NCBI GenBank assembly: GCA_050257395.1
Contig: JBLMWU010000293.1
Coordinates: forward strand, 1 to 43,721
From: JAIRTY01 sp050257395
Lineage (GTDB): Bacteria > Actinomycetota > Actinomycetes > Streptosporangiales > Streptosporangiaceae
Direction: 5' to 3'
Length of the DNA stretch: 43,721 nucleotides
Shown: positions 1-10,252 of the stretch, one piece after another
How the letters are laid out: every line of letters begins with the position of its first letter
Numbering within the stretch: position 1 is the first letter of the stretch
Notes under the pieces: model-generated
What the model was told of the DNA's origin: nothing
What the model saw: the letters and a program-made list of their open reading frames with translations, nothing else
The model's database searches: none
Translations under genes and position numbers: made by a program

Positions 1-575
1 GCCGCCGCGTCCAGCGCGCTGAGCGGGCGGCTGACCCAGCGGGCCAGCGCCACCGCCAGCACCGCCGCGGCCAGCAGCCCGGCGCCGGTGTCCCCGGCCA
101 GCCAGGCCCACAGCGCGGCCACCCGCTCGTCCAGCTCCGTGGCGGACCGGGCGAGCACGACCGCCCCGGCCGGGGCCCGGTGCAGGGCGTCCCGCACGCC
201 CACCACCACCCGCCGCCGGTCGTGGGCCTCGGTCACCGAGGCCGGGCCGCCGGCCAGGACCGGCGCGAGCTCGCCAGGCCGGGCCGGCGGCTGCCCGCCG
301 CCGGTGGCGGCGATCAGCCGGCCGGCCGGGTCGTACACCCACACCTGCTGACCGGCCCCGCGTGCCCGGGCCAGCGACTGGGCCAGCGCCGCGCCGCGGG
401 TGTGATCAGCGAGATTCTCCTCGGCCACGCTGGCCAGCGTGCGCGCCGCCAGCAGGGTGTCCTCCCGGAACGACTCCCGTGCGTGCCCGGTCGTGATCAG
501 CCCGAGCGGGACCACGCTGGTGACCAGCAGCGCGCCGATAAGGGAGAGCAGCGCGAGCACGATCCTGCGGGCCAT
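1..575 (-). CDS. Sensor histidine kinase, N-terminal part (3' end beyond window)
   Basis: Reading leftward from the ATG at 575 gives MARRIVLALLSLIGALLV, a first membrane helix (about residues 5-25). An extracytoplasmic sensing region of about 120 residues follows, then a second helix (AGLLAAAVLAVALA) leading into RWVSRPLSALD, the beginning of a HAMP linker. The frame is still open at position 1, so the HisKA and ATPase domains lie outside the window. The ATG lies 12 nt after the stop of the OmpR-type regulator gene, so the two form an operon and this kinase presumably phosphorylates that regulator. A GTG-started reading overlapping this start is in another frame and does not give a membrane helix. 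The signal sensed cannot be inferred. Confidence 0.85.
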   Translation of the reverse strand, partial: MARRIVLALLSLIGALLVTSVVPLGLITTGHARESFREDTLLAARTLASVAEENLADHTRGAALAQSLARARGAGQQVWVYDPAGRLIAATGGGQPPARPGELAPVLAGGPASVTEAHDRRRVVVGVRDALHRAPAGAVVLARSATELDERVAALWAWLAGDTGAGLLAAAVLAVALARWVSRPLSALDAA

Positions 576-587
576 CAGGAGCCCCGC

Positions 588-1283
588 TCACACTTCACCG
601 AGGCGGAAACCCCGGCCGTACACGGTCTCGATCAGCCCGGCCACGCCCAGCTTGCGGCGCAGCGCGGCCACGTGCACGTCGAGCACCTTGGTCGGCCCGT
701 ACCAGTGGGCGTCCCAGGCGCTCTCCAGGATCTCCTGCCGGGCCACCACCCGCCCCGGGTCCAGCGCCAGGCACTCCAGGATGTCGAACTCCTTGGGGGT
801 CAGCGCGATCTCCCGGCCGGACACGGTGACCTTCCGGGTGCGGACGTCGACCGCCAGCGGGCCGTGCCGCAGCACCTCCCCGCCCGGGCGCACCCTGCGC
901 AGCACGGCCCGGATCCGGGCCAGCAGCTCCGCCAGCCCGAACGGCTTCACGAGGTAGTCGTCGGCGCCCGCGTCCAGCGCCAGCACCCGCTCGGGCTCCT
1001 CACCGCGGGCGGTGACCACGATGATCGCCACGTCCGACCGCTCGCGCAGCTGGCGGCACACCTCCACCCCGTCGATGTCCGGCAGCCCCAGGTCCAGCAG
1101 CACCACGTCGGGGTCGCCCCAGGCCAGCGCCTCACGGCCGGTCGTCACGTGGTCCGCCGCGTACCCGCCCCGGGTCAGGCCCCGCACCAGCTGGGTGGCG
1201 ATGCCCTGGTCATCCTCGACCACCAGCACGCTCACCTGGCTGGGCGCGGCGAGCTGGCCGGGCGGGCGGATCGGCGACGTCAT
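588..1283 (-). CDS. OmpR/PhoB-family response regulator
   Basis: This is a DNA-binding response regulator of 231 residues. The receiver domain (about 17-130) has the acidic pocket EDD at 23-25, phosphoacceptor D64 in LLDLGLPDIDG, T91 and K113 in the KPF motif. A winged-helix domain (about 138-230) follows, with the typical ALTPKEFDILE and DVHVAALRRKLG segments and the GRGFRL wing. The ATG at 1283 was chosen over the longer open frame because a TACCGT -10-like hexamer (1290-1295, minus strand) ends 6 nt before it, which fits a leaderless mRNA. The sensor kinase gene follows after 12 nt. Target genes are unknown; the secreted peptidase gene upstream on the same strand is a possible but unproven target. 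Confidence 0.92.
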   Translation of the reverse strand: MTSPIRPPGQLAAPSQVSVLVVEDDQGIATQLVRGLTRGGYAADHVTTGREALAWGDPDVVLLDLGLPDIDGVEVCRQLRERSDVAIIVVTARGEEPERVLALDAGADDYLVKPFGLAELLARIRAVLRRVRPGGEVLRHGPLAVDVRTRKVTVSGREIALTPKEFDILECLALDPGRVVARQEILESAWDAHWYGPTKVLDVHVAALRRKLGVAGLIETVYGRGFRLGEV

Positions 1284-1289
1284 GAGACC

Positions 1290-1295
1290 ACGGTA
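1290..1295 (-). promoter_or_regulatory. -10-like hexamer TACCGT for the response regulator
   Basis: TACCGT on the minus strand ends 6 nt before the ATG at 1283. The spacing suggests transcription begins at or within a base or two of the start codon. No clear -35 element was recognised. Confidence 0.45.
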
Positions 1296-1359
1296 GGCGG
1301 CCGGGCGGGGTCGATGGGGCACCGCCGGGCGCATCCGCGCGGCCGGCCGCATCAGGAGG

Positions 1360-2802
1360 TCAGCGGCGCCCGCCCGCGAGCGCGGCGACGAAGGCCGGCG
1401 CGTCCACCGTGCCCAGGCCGGACGCCAGGTCGTAGCCGGGCGCCGCAGCGAACCCGGTCACCGTCTGCAGGCCGCCCTGGGTGAACGACACGGTGTTGTT
1501 GCCGAGGGTGATGTCCACGATCCCGGGGTTCCGCTGGGCAGCCATGGCGTACAGCCGCGGGTTGAGCACCCCCAGCGGGTGCCCGGCCACCTGCCCGGCC
1601 AGCGCGACCATCCCGGCGAACAGCGGCGTCGCCTCGCTGGTGCCGCAGGTGGGGTACCAGCCGGCCGTCTGGCCGGGGAAGCTCTGGTACATGTCCACCG
1701 CCCCGTTGCAGGCGGCGTTCATGGAGATGTCGGGCACCCCGCGCTGGCTGCCGGCCACGGCCCGGACCCCGTCCTGGTAGCCGGGCCGGCCGAAGAGCAC
1801 GGACCTGCCGCCGCCGCCCGCGAGCGCGTTCGGCCCGCTGTCGCCGAAGATGAACTGGTTGGTGGCGCGGTTGTAGGAGTCGTTCCACACCTGGTCGGGC
1901 GCAGTGCGGGTGCCGTCGGGGCCGAGCGTGAGCTGGGTGCCGCCGACGCCGGTGACCAGCGGGTCGCTGTCCGGCCAGGACGTCACCGGCTGCAGGTAGT
2001 AGCTGCTGCCGTTGGATTGCAGGTCGGCGGCGCCGCTGTCACCGGACGCCGCCAGCACGGTCACGCCGGCGCGGGCGGCGGCCAGGTAGGCGCCGCGCAG
2101 CGCCAGGACGGCCTGCCGGCCCGGGAACGTCTGCTCGGTGGCGCTGAAGCTCTGGCTGATGACCCCGCCGAGGTGATGGGCGATGACGTACTTCTCGGCC
2201 CGGACGATGTCCGGGAACCCGGTGGTGCCCTCGTTCTCCGAGGTCGGGGTCTCCACCAGCAAGATGCTCGCGCCGGGGGCCATGACGTGCGCCCACTCCA
2301 CGTCCAGGGTGGTCTCGCCCGCCCAGCCTTCCCGGGTGGCGGTGGGCCGGTAGGGCGGGACCCTGCCCGCGGGCTGGATGACGCTCAGGGAGGGCGGGGC
2401 CGGCAGGTGGAACGCGCGGTCGAATACGGCCAGGTCGTGCGCGATGGTGGGGGACCCGAACGAGTCCACGATCACGATGGTCTGCCCGCGCCCGGTGACG
2501 CCGGCCCGCAGCAGCGGCGGGAGGCCGTAGGCCTGCTGGAGCTGGGCCGGCTGATAGCAGGCGATCTGGAACTTCTGCTCGCAGAGCGCCGTGGTGGGCG
2601 GTGCGCCGGTGATCACGTGAGCGGCGTGCCGCCAGTCGGGGCTGATCCGCACGGCGCCGGCCAGCGCCCGCTGGCTGAGCGGGGCCGGGCGCGCCGCCCC
2701 GGCCGCCCGGGGTGCCCAGGCGCCGGTGCCGGCCGCCGCCGGCATGGCCGCTGCGGCCGCGCACACGGCCGCCACTGCGATCATGACCCGCAGCTGGCGC
2801 AT
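1360..2802 (-). CDS. Secreted S53 (sedolisin/kumamolisin-like) serine-carboxyl peptidase
   Basis: This is a 480-residue exported acid peptidase of the sedolisin type. A signal peptide occupies about residues 1-25. The catalytic core shows Glu and Asp in GETTLDVEWAH (E163, D167), the oxyanion Asp in ASGDSGA (D255) and the nucleophile in CGTSEATP (S389). The family calcium site is suggested by GIVDI (D430) and PGYDLASGLG (D458). Only about 50-70 residues separate the signal peptide from the catalytic domain, so the large Pro-kumamolisin activation domain of most family members is absent. The ATG at 2802 has a strong GGGGGAGGAG ribosome site; the open frame extends further upstream without coding character. 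It lies upstream of the two-component operon on the same strand, 76 nt away. It is probably secreted and degrades proteins at low pH; the substrate is unknown. Confidence 0.9.
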   Translation of the reverse strand: MRQLRVMIAVAAVCAAAAAMPAAAGTGAWAPRAAGAARPAPLSQRALAGAVRISPDWRHAAHVITGAPPTTALCEQKFQIACYQPAQLQQAYGLPPLLRAGVTGRGQTIVIVDSFGSPTIAHDLAVFDRAFHLPAPPSLSVIQPAGRVPPYRPTATREGWAGETTLDVEWAHVMAPGASILLVETPTSENEGTTGFPDIVRAEKYVIAHHLGGVISQSFSATEQTFPGRQAVLALRGAYLAAARAGVTVLAASGDSGAADLQSNGSSYYLQPVTSWPDSDPLVTGVGGTQLTLGPDGTRTAPDQVWNDSYNRATNQFIFGDSGPNALAGGGGRSVLFGRPGYQDGVRAVAGSQRGVPDISMNAACNGAVDMYQSFPGQTAGWYPTCGTSEATPLFAGMVALAGQVAGHPLGVLNPRLYAMAAQRNPGIVDITLGNNTVSFTQGGLQTVTGFAAAPGYDLASGLGTVDAPAFVAALAGGRR

Positions 2803-2930
2803 GCGGCTCCTCCCCCCTCTGGCGCCTCCCGCGCCCCGATTCATCCTGCGTGACCATTGGCCATTGAGGCCAGGGCCGATCGGCCATACTCCGCTGGCGC
2901 CCGTCCCGGATTCCGGTCCCGGCACCGGGG

Positions 2931-2936
2931 TACGCT
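2931..2936 (+). promoter_or_regulatory. -10-like hexamer TACGCT for gluconokinase
   Basis: TACGCT ends 7 nt before the ATG at 2944, with no ribosome site in between, consistent with a leaderless transcript. Confidence 0.4.
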
Positions 2937-2943
2937 GCGATCG

Positions 2944-3465
2944 ATGATCGTGGTCCTGACCGGTGTCTCCGGAAGCGGCAAGTCCACGATCGGCAGCTTG
3001 CTCGCCGGGCGCCTGGGCTGGGCCTTCGAAGACGGTGACGCGCTCCACCCGCCCGCCAACATCGCCAAGATGCGCGCGGGCATCCCGCTCACCGACGCCG
3101 ACCGCTGGCCGTGGCTGCGGGCGGTGGGCGAGTGGATGGACGCGCGCACCGCCGCGGGCGGGTCCGCGGTCGTCGCCTGCTCGGCGCTCAAGCGCAGCTA
3201 CCGGGACCTGCTCCGGCAGGATCGCCCCGGGGTCCGGCTGGTCCTGCTGGCGGCCGGCCGCGACGTGCTTGAAGGCCGGCTGGCAGCCAGGCACGGGCAT
3301 TTCTTCCGGGCCAGCCTGCTCGACAGCCAGTTCGCCGCGCTCGAGCCGCCAGCCCCGGCGGAAGGGGTGCTCACGGTCGAGGCCACCGGCCCGCCCGAAG
3401 CGGTCGTCGCCCGGATCATCGCCGGCCTGGGCCTGCCCGCCGCGCCTCCCCCCGCACCCGGCTGA
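2944..3465 (+). CDS. gntK: Gluconokinase
   Basis: This 173-residue P-loop kinase phosphorylates D-gluconate to 6-phosphogluconate with ATP, feeding the pentose-phosphate pathway. The Walker A motif GVSGSGKST is at about residues 7-15. It is followed by the family segments EDGDALHPPANIAKMRAGIPLTD (split around residues 30-52), CSALKRSYRD and HFFRASLLDSQFAALE, all characteristic of the GntK family. Length matches the family. The start at 2944 is preceded by TACGCT at 7 nt, suggesting leaderless translation. It is divergent from the S53 peptidase gene, and a small Smr-domain gene follows 55 nt downstream. No gluconate transporter or regulator is adjacent. Confidence 0.93.
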   Translation: MIVVLTGVSGSGKSTIGSLLAGRLGWAFEDGDALHPPANIAKMRAGIPLTDADRWPWLRAVGEWMDARTAAGGSAVVACSALKRSYRDLLRQDRPGVRLVLLAAGRDVLEGRLAARHGHFFRASLLDSQFAALEPPAPAEGVLTVEATGPPEAVVARIIAGLGLPAAPPPAPG

Positions 3466-3520
3466 CCCAGCGCATACGCTGGCAGCCAGCCTGAGCCGCC
3501 GTGCCGATCGGAGCAGCCCC

Positions 3521-3775
3521 GTGAAGCTCAAACTCGACCTCCATGACATCTACAACCGGGGCCAGGACATCGACCGCGCCCTGCGGGCGATCATCGACGA
3601 GGCGGTCGCCAAGAAGGCCCCCGTCATCGAGATCATCCCAGGAAAAGGCTCCGGGCAGCTGAAGAAACGCGTGATCCGCTTCCTTGAGCAGAAAGAGATC
3701 AAGGCGCTGTATCACCGGGTCGAGAAAGATTCGAAGAATTTCGGCCGGCTGTTTGTGCACTTTCGCTGGAAATAG
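3521..3775 (+). CDS. Small Smr-domain protein
   Basis: This 84-residue protein consists of a single Smr (MutS2 C-terminal-like) domain. It opens with KLKLDLHD (the Smr LDxH motif), has a helical segment and then the conserved loop EIIPGKGSGQLKKRVIRFL, followed by RLFVHFRWK. Smr domains are nucleases or nucleic-acid-binding modules; stand-alone bacterial forms are poorly characterised. The longer open frame upstream overlaps gluconokinase in another frame and is not coding, so the GTG at 3521 is used. No strong ribosome site is visible. An imperfect stem (3776-3781 with 3792-3797) directly follows the stop and may be a weak terminator. Confidence 0.8.
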   Translation: MKLKLDLHDIYNRGQDIDRALRAIIDEAVAKKAPVIEIIPGKGSGQLKKRVIRFLEQKEIKALYHRVEKDSKNFGRLFVHFRWK

Positions 3776-4307
3776 CCCGCTATACGGTTCCAGCGGGTCG
3801 GCTTGCGGTGCCGCGGCGAAAACCCGCGCTGCCCGCCCGCGGCGGCCGCGGCGAGCCCGGTGACGTGTTCAGACTGCCAGATGCATCCCACCAGCGTTTC
3901 CCCCTGCTGCTGCTCACTGCCCCCCGCTGCCCCCTGCTGCCCGCACCCGCCGCACCGCCCCGGCGTGCCAGACCATATTCGCTGGCGGGCCCCGGCAGGA
4001 CGGCACCCGCCGGTTCCCCCGCGGCCGGCCGGCGCGCCATCGGGCATGATATCCATGCGGGTCCGGACAATGGCAAATTCTCGCATGCGCTGCCGTATAT
4101 TGTCCAGCGTCCGCCTGAATTGGAGTTTCGCTGGTGTATTAAACAGGAATACATTTCACTATTCCGCAGGATGGCCGGTGAGCCGGCCGCGGCGCCCGTT
4201 CCCGGACGACCCGGGCTTTCCGCGCGAACCAGTGCGTACCGGGACAGCAGGCGGGACAGTCCGCTTTCCGGGCCGGGCGGCCTATTCCTTGTGCCAGGAT
4301 TGCCCCC
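3776..4307. other. 532-nt gap with AT-richer core and inverted repeats; no gene supported
   Basis: No reading frame here has credible protein character. From about 4040 to 4165 the DNA is clearly AT-richer than its surroundings. That stretch holds two perfect short inverted repeats: GGACAAT at 4065-4071 with ATTGTCC at 4099-4105, and GGAATA at 4146-4151 with TATTCC at 4160-4165. It may carry the promoter and operators of the membrane-protein gene at 4308, or a small RNA. A C-rich, CTG-rich stretch lies at 3900-3960. Confidence 0.5.
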
Positions 4308-4682
4308 ATGCATGTCCTGATTCGCCTCCTCGGCTCGGCCGCGGCCCTCGCTATCGCAGCGGCCGTGGTGCCGGGCATCGAGCTGGGGCCGGGCAGCACC
4401 GTGTCCAAGGTGCTCACGCTGATCGTGGTCGCGCTGATCTTCGGCGTGGTCAACGCCATCCTCAAGCCGATCATCAAAACCGTCGGGTGCCTGTTCTACG
4501 TGCTGACGCTCGGCCTGGCCGCGCTGGTGGTCAACGGGCTGCTGCTGTGGCTGGTCAGCGCGGTGGCAGGCGCGCTGGCGCTGCCGTTCCACATCACCGG
4601 GTTCGTGCCCGCCTTCCTGGGCGCGCTCATCGTCTCGGTGGTCGGCTGGCTGCTGGGCCTGGTGACCGACCGCAAGGACTAA
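4308..4682 (+). CDS. Phage-holin-family-4-like (PF04020-type) membrane protein
   Basis: This 124-residue integral membrane protein has four predicted helices: about residues 8-24, 33-56 (LTLIVVALIFGVVNAILKPI), 60-85 and 95-118. The central NAILKPIIK segment and overall layout match the widespread bacterial PF04020 family, named after holins but found as ordinary chromosomal genes. It ends in the short charged tail GLVTDRKD. Function is unknown. The ATG at 4308 follows CAGGATTGCCCCC, a weak ribosome site. It is 125 nt upstream of the P-type ATPase gene on the same strand, so the two could be co-transcribed. Confidence 0.82.
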   Translation: MHVLIRLLGSAAALAIAAAVVPGIELGPGSTVSKVLTLIVVALIFGVVNAILKPIIKTVGCLFYVLTLGLAALVVNGLLLWLVSAVAGALALPFHITGFVPAFLGALIVSVVGWLLGLVTDRKD

Positions 4683-4807
4683 CACCCGCGGGCGGGGCTG
4701 GCGCCGGCCTGATGCCCGAACACGTGCCTTCCGTCCCTGTTCCCGGCCGCCCCGCCGGGGCAGGGTCTTAAGCATGGGGAAAGTGCCGGGCGGGAGGCGG
4801 GGGCGCG

Positions 4808-7435
<2,628 letters not shown>

Positions 7436-7621
7436 CCCCCACCGCGGGCGCGACCGCCAGCCACAGCGCGATGGTCACCACCATGGAGGTGAGGTACCCG
7501 AACGGCCGGATGCCGACGTCGGTGCTCACGATCCCGGCGAAGATCATGAGCAGCCACGCGCTCACGAAGAAGAACGGGCCGGCCGCCACGACCCCGAAAA
7601 AGTCACCCATCTGAATCCCCC

Positions 7622-7807
7622 TTCTAAGCCCTCGGCTCGCTGCCGGGCCGCTGGGACCCGCCGTCTTCCCGCTCTCTTCCTGGCCCTCGGCTCGCCTCCG
7701 GGCCGCTCGAGCCCTTCGGCTCGCCCGGGCCGGGGCGCACCGCGCCCCCTGGGGCCGACCGCCCGTTGTCCCGGTGGCTCCGCGGGCCTTTGGGTCGCTC
7801 GGGCTGG
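7622..7807. repeat. Mosaic intergenic repeat, copy 1
   Basis: This spacer shares several exact blocks with 41332-41605. A 25-nt block lies at 7690-7714 (matching 41370-41394) and a 23-nt block at 7726-7748 (matching 41583-41605). Two 11-nt blocks lie at 7624-7634 and 7660-7670. A near-identical block containing TCGCTCGGGCTGG ends at 7807. Block order differs between copies. It is dominated by CTCG/GCTCGCC-type units and ends at the rtcB stop codon. It has no coding character. Confidence 0.8.
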
Positions 7808-9229
7808 TCAGCCTTTGACTACGCCCAGCGGTACCAGGCGGGCTACCTTGCGGCACAGGCCGCCGCCTTCGGCGGCCTCCACCACGGCGGTGACGTCCTT
7901 GTACGCCTCCGGCGTCTCCTCGGCCAGGCCCCGCGCGGAGGCGCCGCGCACCGCGATGCCGCGGGCCTCCAGCCGCTGCCGGAGCTCGGGGCCGGTGACC
8001 GTGCGCAGCGCCTGATGCCGGCTCATCACCCGGCCCGCCCCGTGGCAGGTGGAGGCGAACGCCCCGCCGCCGGGCACCCCGGCCAGGACGTAGGAGAACG
8101 TGCCCATGGAGCCCGGGATCAGCACCGGCTGGCCCGCCTCCCGCAGCCCGGGCGGCAACTCCGGGTGGCCGGGCGGCAGCGCCCGGGTGGCGCCCTTGCG
8201 GTGCACGCACAGCAGCAGCGGCCTGCCGTCCACCTCGTGGGTTTCCAGCTTGGCCAGGTTGTGGGAGATGTCGTAGACCAGATCCAGCCCGGCCCCGGTG
8301 ACGCTGGCGAACACCTCGCGGGCCGCGGCGGCGAGCAGCTGGCGGTTGGCGCGGCCGTAGTTGGCGGCGGCGGCCATCGCGCCCAGGTAGGCCCGGCCCT
8401 CCGGCGAGCCGACCGGGGCGCACGCGAGCTGCCGGTCGGGCACGGAGATGCCGTAGCGCGTCATCGCCTTCTCCATGGCCCGCACGTGGTCGGTGCAGAT
8501 CTGGTGACCCAGCCCGCGTGAGCCGCAGTGGATCATCACGCAGACCTGGCCGGGCCGCAGCCCGAACCGCGCTGCCGCCTCCCCGTCGTAAATCTCGTCC
8601 ACAGCCTGCACCTCGAGAAAGTGGTTACCCGAGCCGAGACTGCCGACCTGGTGCAGGCCCCGGTCCATGGCGCGGCTGCTGACCTGGCCCGGGTCGGCGT
8701 CGGCGACCGCCCCGTAGTCCTCGCACCGCTCCAGGTCGCGCTCGGTGCCGTGGCCCTCCCGGACCGCGTAGCGGGCGCCCCCCGCCAGCACGTCCCGCAG
8801 CTGGCTGGCCCCGCGCAGCCGCCACAGCCCGCCCCTGCCCGCGCCGCGCGGTGTCACCGCCGCCAGCCGGTCCATCAGCCGGCCCAGCAGCGGGGCCAGC
8901 TCGTGGCGGTCCAGCCCGGCCGCGAGCAGGCGCACCCCGCAGGAGATGTCGAACCCGACCCCGCCCGGCGACACCACGCCGCCGGCCGCCGGGTCGGTGG
9001 CGGCCACCCCGCCGATCGGGAAGCCGTAGCCCCAGTGCATGTCCGGCATGGCGTAGGACGCCTCGACGATGCCGGGCAGCGTGGCCACGTTCACCACCTG
9101 GTCGACGGACCGGTCCTCGGCCAGGTCGGGCAGGAGGGCGCGGGAGGCGAACACCACGCCCGGCACCCGCATCTGGCCCTGGCGCGGGATCAGGAACCGG
9201 TACGGCGTCTGCTGCCTGAGTTCAGCCAT
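7808..9229 (-). CDS. rtcB: RtcB-family RNA ligase
   Basis: RtcB joins RNA 3'-phosphate or 2',3'-cyclic phosphate ends to 5'-OH ends using GTP and Mn2+. The 473-residue product has the metal and guanylation residues. They are D94 and C97 in GVGFDISCGVR, the MIHCGSRGLGHQ segment, YDISHNLAKLE (His ligand) and CHGAGRVMSRHQA, whose His corresponds to the guanylated histidine. MPDMHWGYGFPIGGV is also typical of the family. The ATG at 9229 follows GGGGGCGGGC; a TAGGGG hexamer also sits 6 nt upstream, so initiation mode is uncertain. No archease, RtcA or RtcR gene is adjacent. The 3' end abuts the mosaic repeat. Confidence 0.94.
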   Translation of the reverse strand: MAELRQQTPYRFLIPRQGQMRVPGVVFASRALLPDLAEDRSVDQVVNVATLPGIVEASYAMPDMHWGYGFPIGGVAATDPAAGGVVSPGGVGFDISCGVRLLAAGLDRHELAPLLGRLMDRLAAVTPRGAGRGGLWRLRGASQLRDVLAGGARYAVREGHGTERDLERCEDYGAVADADPGQVSSRAMDRGLHQVGSLGSGNHFLEVQAVDEIYDGEAAARFGLRPGQVCVMIHCGSRGLGHQICTDHVRAMEKAMTRYGISVPDRQLACAPVGSPEGRAYLGAMAAAANYGRANRQLLAAAAREVFASVTGAGLDLVYDISHNLAKLETHEVDGRPLLLCVHRKGATRALPPGHPELPPGLREAGQPVLIPGSMGTFSYVLAGVPGGGAFASTCHGAGRVMSRHQALRTVTGPELRQRLEARGIAVRGASARGLAEETPEAYKDVTAVVEAAEGGGLCRKVARLVPLGVVKG

Positions 9230-9442
9230 GCCCGCCCCCTACCCCCGGCCGGTCCGGACCCCGCAGGGCTCCGCGCGGCGCCGGGGCATGATCGCGGCCC
9301 CGGCGGTGTTGTAGAAGGTGACGGGGAAGGATCAGCACCCCAAGAGTGACGCGGAGGAGCGGGTGTGCTGCCCGCGCACCGCGCAAGGGCGATCCGCACG
9401 TAGCGGAGATCCTCCCCCGCCTGCATGCCCGGGCCACCGGAG

Positions 9443-9448
9443 TAGGGT
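9443..9448 (+). promoter_or_regulatory. -10-like hexamer TAGGGT
   Basis: TAGGGT ends 7 nt before the ATG at 9456. The same hexamer with 6-nt spacing precedes the gene at 32953. It suggests a leaderless transcript. Confidence 0.5.
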
Positions 9449-9455
9449 CAAGAGC

Positions 9456-9845
9456 ATGAACGGGGCCTTGCGGCACGAGCGGGAAGACGCGCTGCGCGCC
9501 GATGTGGCACGGCTCGTCCAGGCCATGCATCACCACCTGCCCGCACGCGACGTCCCGCCGGAGATCGAGCCCCTGCTGGCGCCCATGCGCCATCTGGCCG
9601 CCCTGCTCGACGCGGACGCGCCAGCGGAGCTGCTGCAGGAGGCGGCGCTGTCGGTGGTGGACATCTACGAGTGGCCGAGCCCCGATGCCAGCGGCGGCGA
9701 CGAGGGACCCGTCATCGACCCGGCCATCCTCGCGGCCGTGGAGCGGCTCAGGGTGGCGTGCGACGCCCTCGACGAAGCCAGCGGAGCCGAGGCGGACGGG
9801 CTGGAGGACGAGCCCGTTCCGCCGGCCGGCCAGGCGCCCGCCTGA
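9456..9845 (+). CDS. Hypothetical helical acidic protein
   Basis: This 129-residue protein is rich in Ala, Leu and acidic residues and probably mostly helical, with the feature segments DVARLVQAMHHHLPAR and PLLAPMRHLAALLDAD. It ends in a disordered acidic tail. I do not recognise a family. The frame is open further upstream, but TAGGGT at 9443-9448 sits 7 nt before the ATG at 9456, supporting that start. Its last 181 nt overlap, tail to tail, the open frame of the gene on the opposite strand at 9665-10093. Confidence 0.55.
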   Translation: MNGALRHEREDALRADVARLVQAMHHHLPARDVPPEIEPLLAPMRHLAALLDADAPAELLQEAALSVVDIYEWPSPDASGGDEGPVIDPAILAAVERLRVACDALDEASGAEADGLEDEPVPPAGQAPA

Positions 9846-10093
9846 CGCGGGGATAACTCCTCGCTGACCGCGGGCGGTACGGTCCGGGCAGCCAGCAGCA
9901 GGTCATGTGCTTTCCGGGCCGCGTCGACCACCTTCCGCTCGTCCGGCTCCGCGAGCGGGCCGCCTTCCAGGCCGCGCGTCAGCACCTCCACCGCGTCGGC
10001 CAGCGTCGCCACCCTGGTCTCCAGCTGATGCACGCGCTCCTCCAGAGCGAGCCTGGACTCTGCCTGGTACTGGGATCCGATCTGCCTGATCAT
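9665..10093 (-). CDS. Hypothetical coiled-coil protein
   Basis: The first ~85 residues look like a genuine small coiled-coil protein: RLALEERVHQLETRVATLADAVEVL is a regular heptad pattern, followed by DERKVVDAARKAHDLLLAAR. The ATG at 10093 has a GGGGAGGAC ribosome site. After about residue 90 the sequence turns Ser/Ala-rich because the frame continues antisense through the gene at 9456-9845 until 9665. The C-terminal third may therefore be unselected read-through. I do not recognise the family; the 142-residue length is what the frame gives. Confidence 0.55.
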   Translation of the reverse strand: MIRQIGSQYQAESRLALEERVHQLETRVATLADAVEVLTRGLEGGPLAEPDERKVVDAARKAHDLLLAARTVPPAVSEELSPRQAGAWPAGGTGSSSSPSASAPLASSRASHATLSRSTAARMAGSMTGPSSPPLASGLGHS

Positions 10094-10130
10094 GAGTCCT
10101 CCCCGCCCGGCTCGGCGGTTCCTCCCGCCC

Positions 10131-10187
10131 TCCCCGCCCGGGCGGGAGACCGGGTCCTACCCCTACCCTCCCGCCCGGGGGCGGGAG
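10131..10187 (-). terminator. Two GC hairpins, possible terminator of the zinc-ribbon gene
   Basis: CCCGCCCGGGCGGG (near 10134-10147) and CTCCCGCCC paired with GGGCGGGAG (10168-10176 with 10179-10187) form strong adjacent stems. They lie downstream of the leftward gene at 10253-10492. No T-run follows in that direction, so termination is an inference. Confidence 0.3.
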
Positions 10188-10252
10188 CCCCCAGAGGCTT
10201 TTGTCACCAGTGGGCCGCGCGCCCGGGGCCGGGCCAGCCAGGCAGGCGCCGG

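Noticed and set aside
3808..4320. 170-residue rightward open frame in the 532-nt gap
   Set aside because: The sequence is Pro/Arg/Ala-rich in the GC part and random in the AT part, overlaps the next gene's start, and has no ribosome site or recognisable motif.
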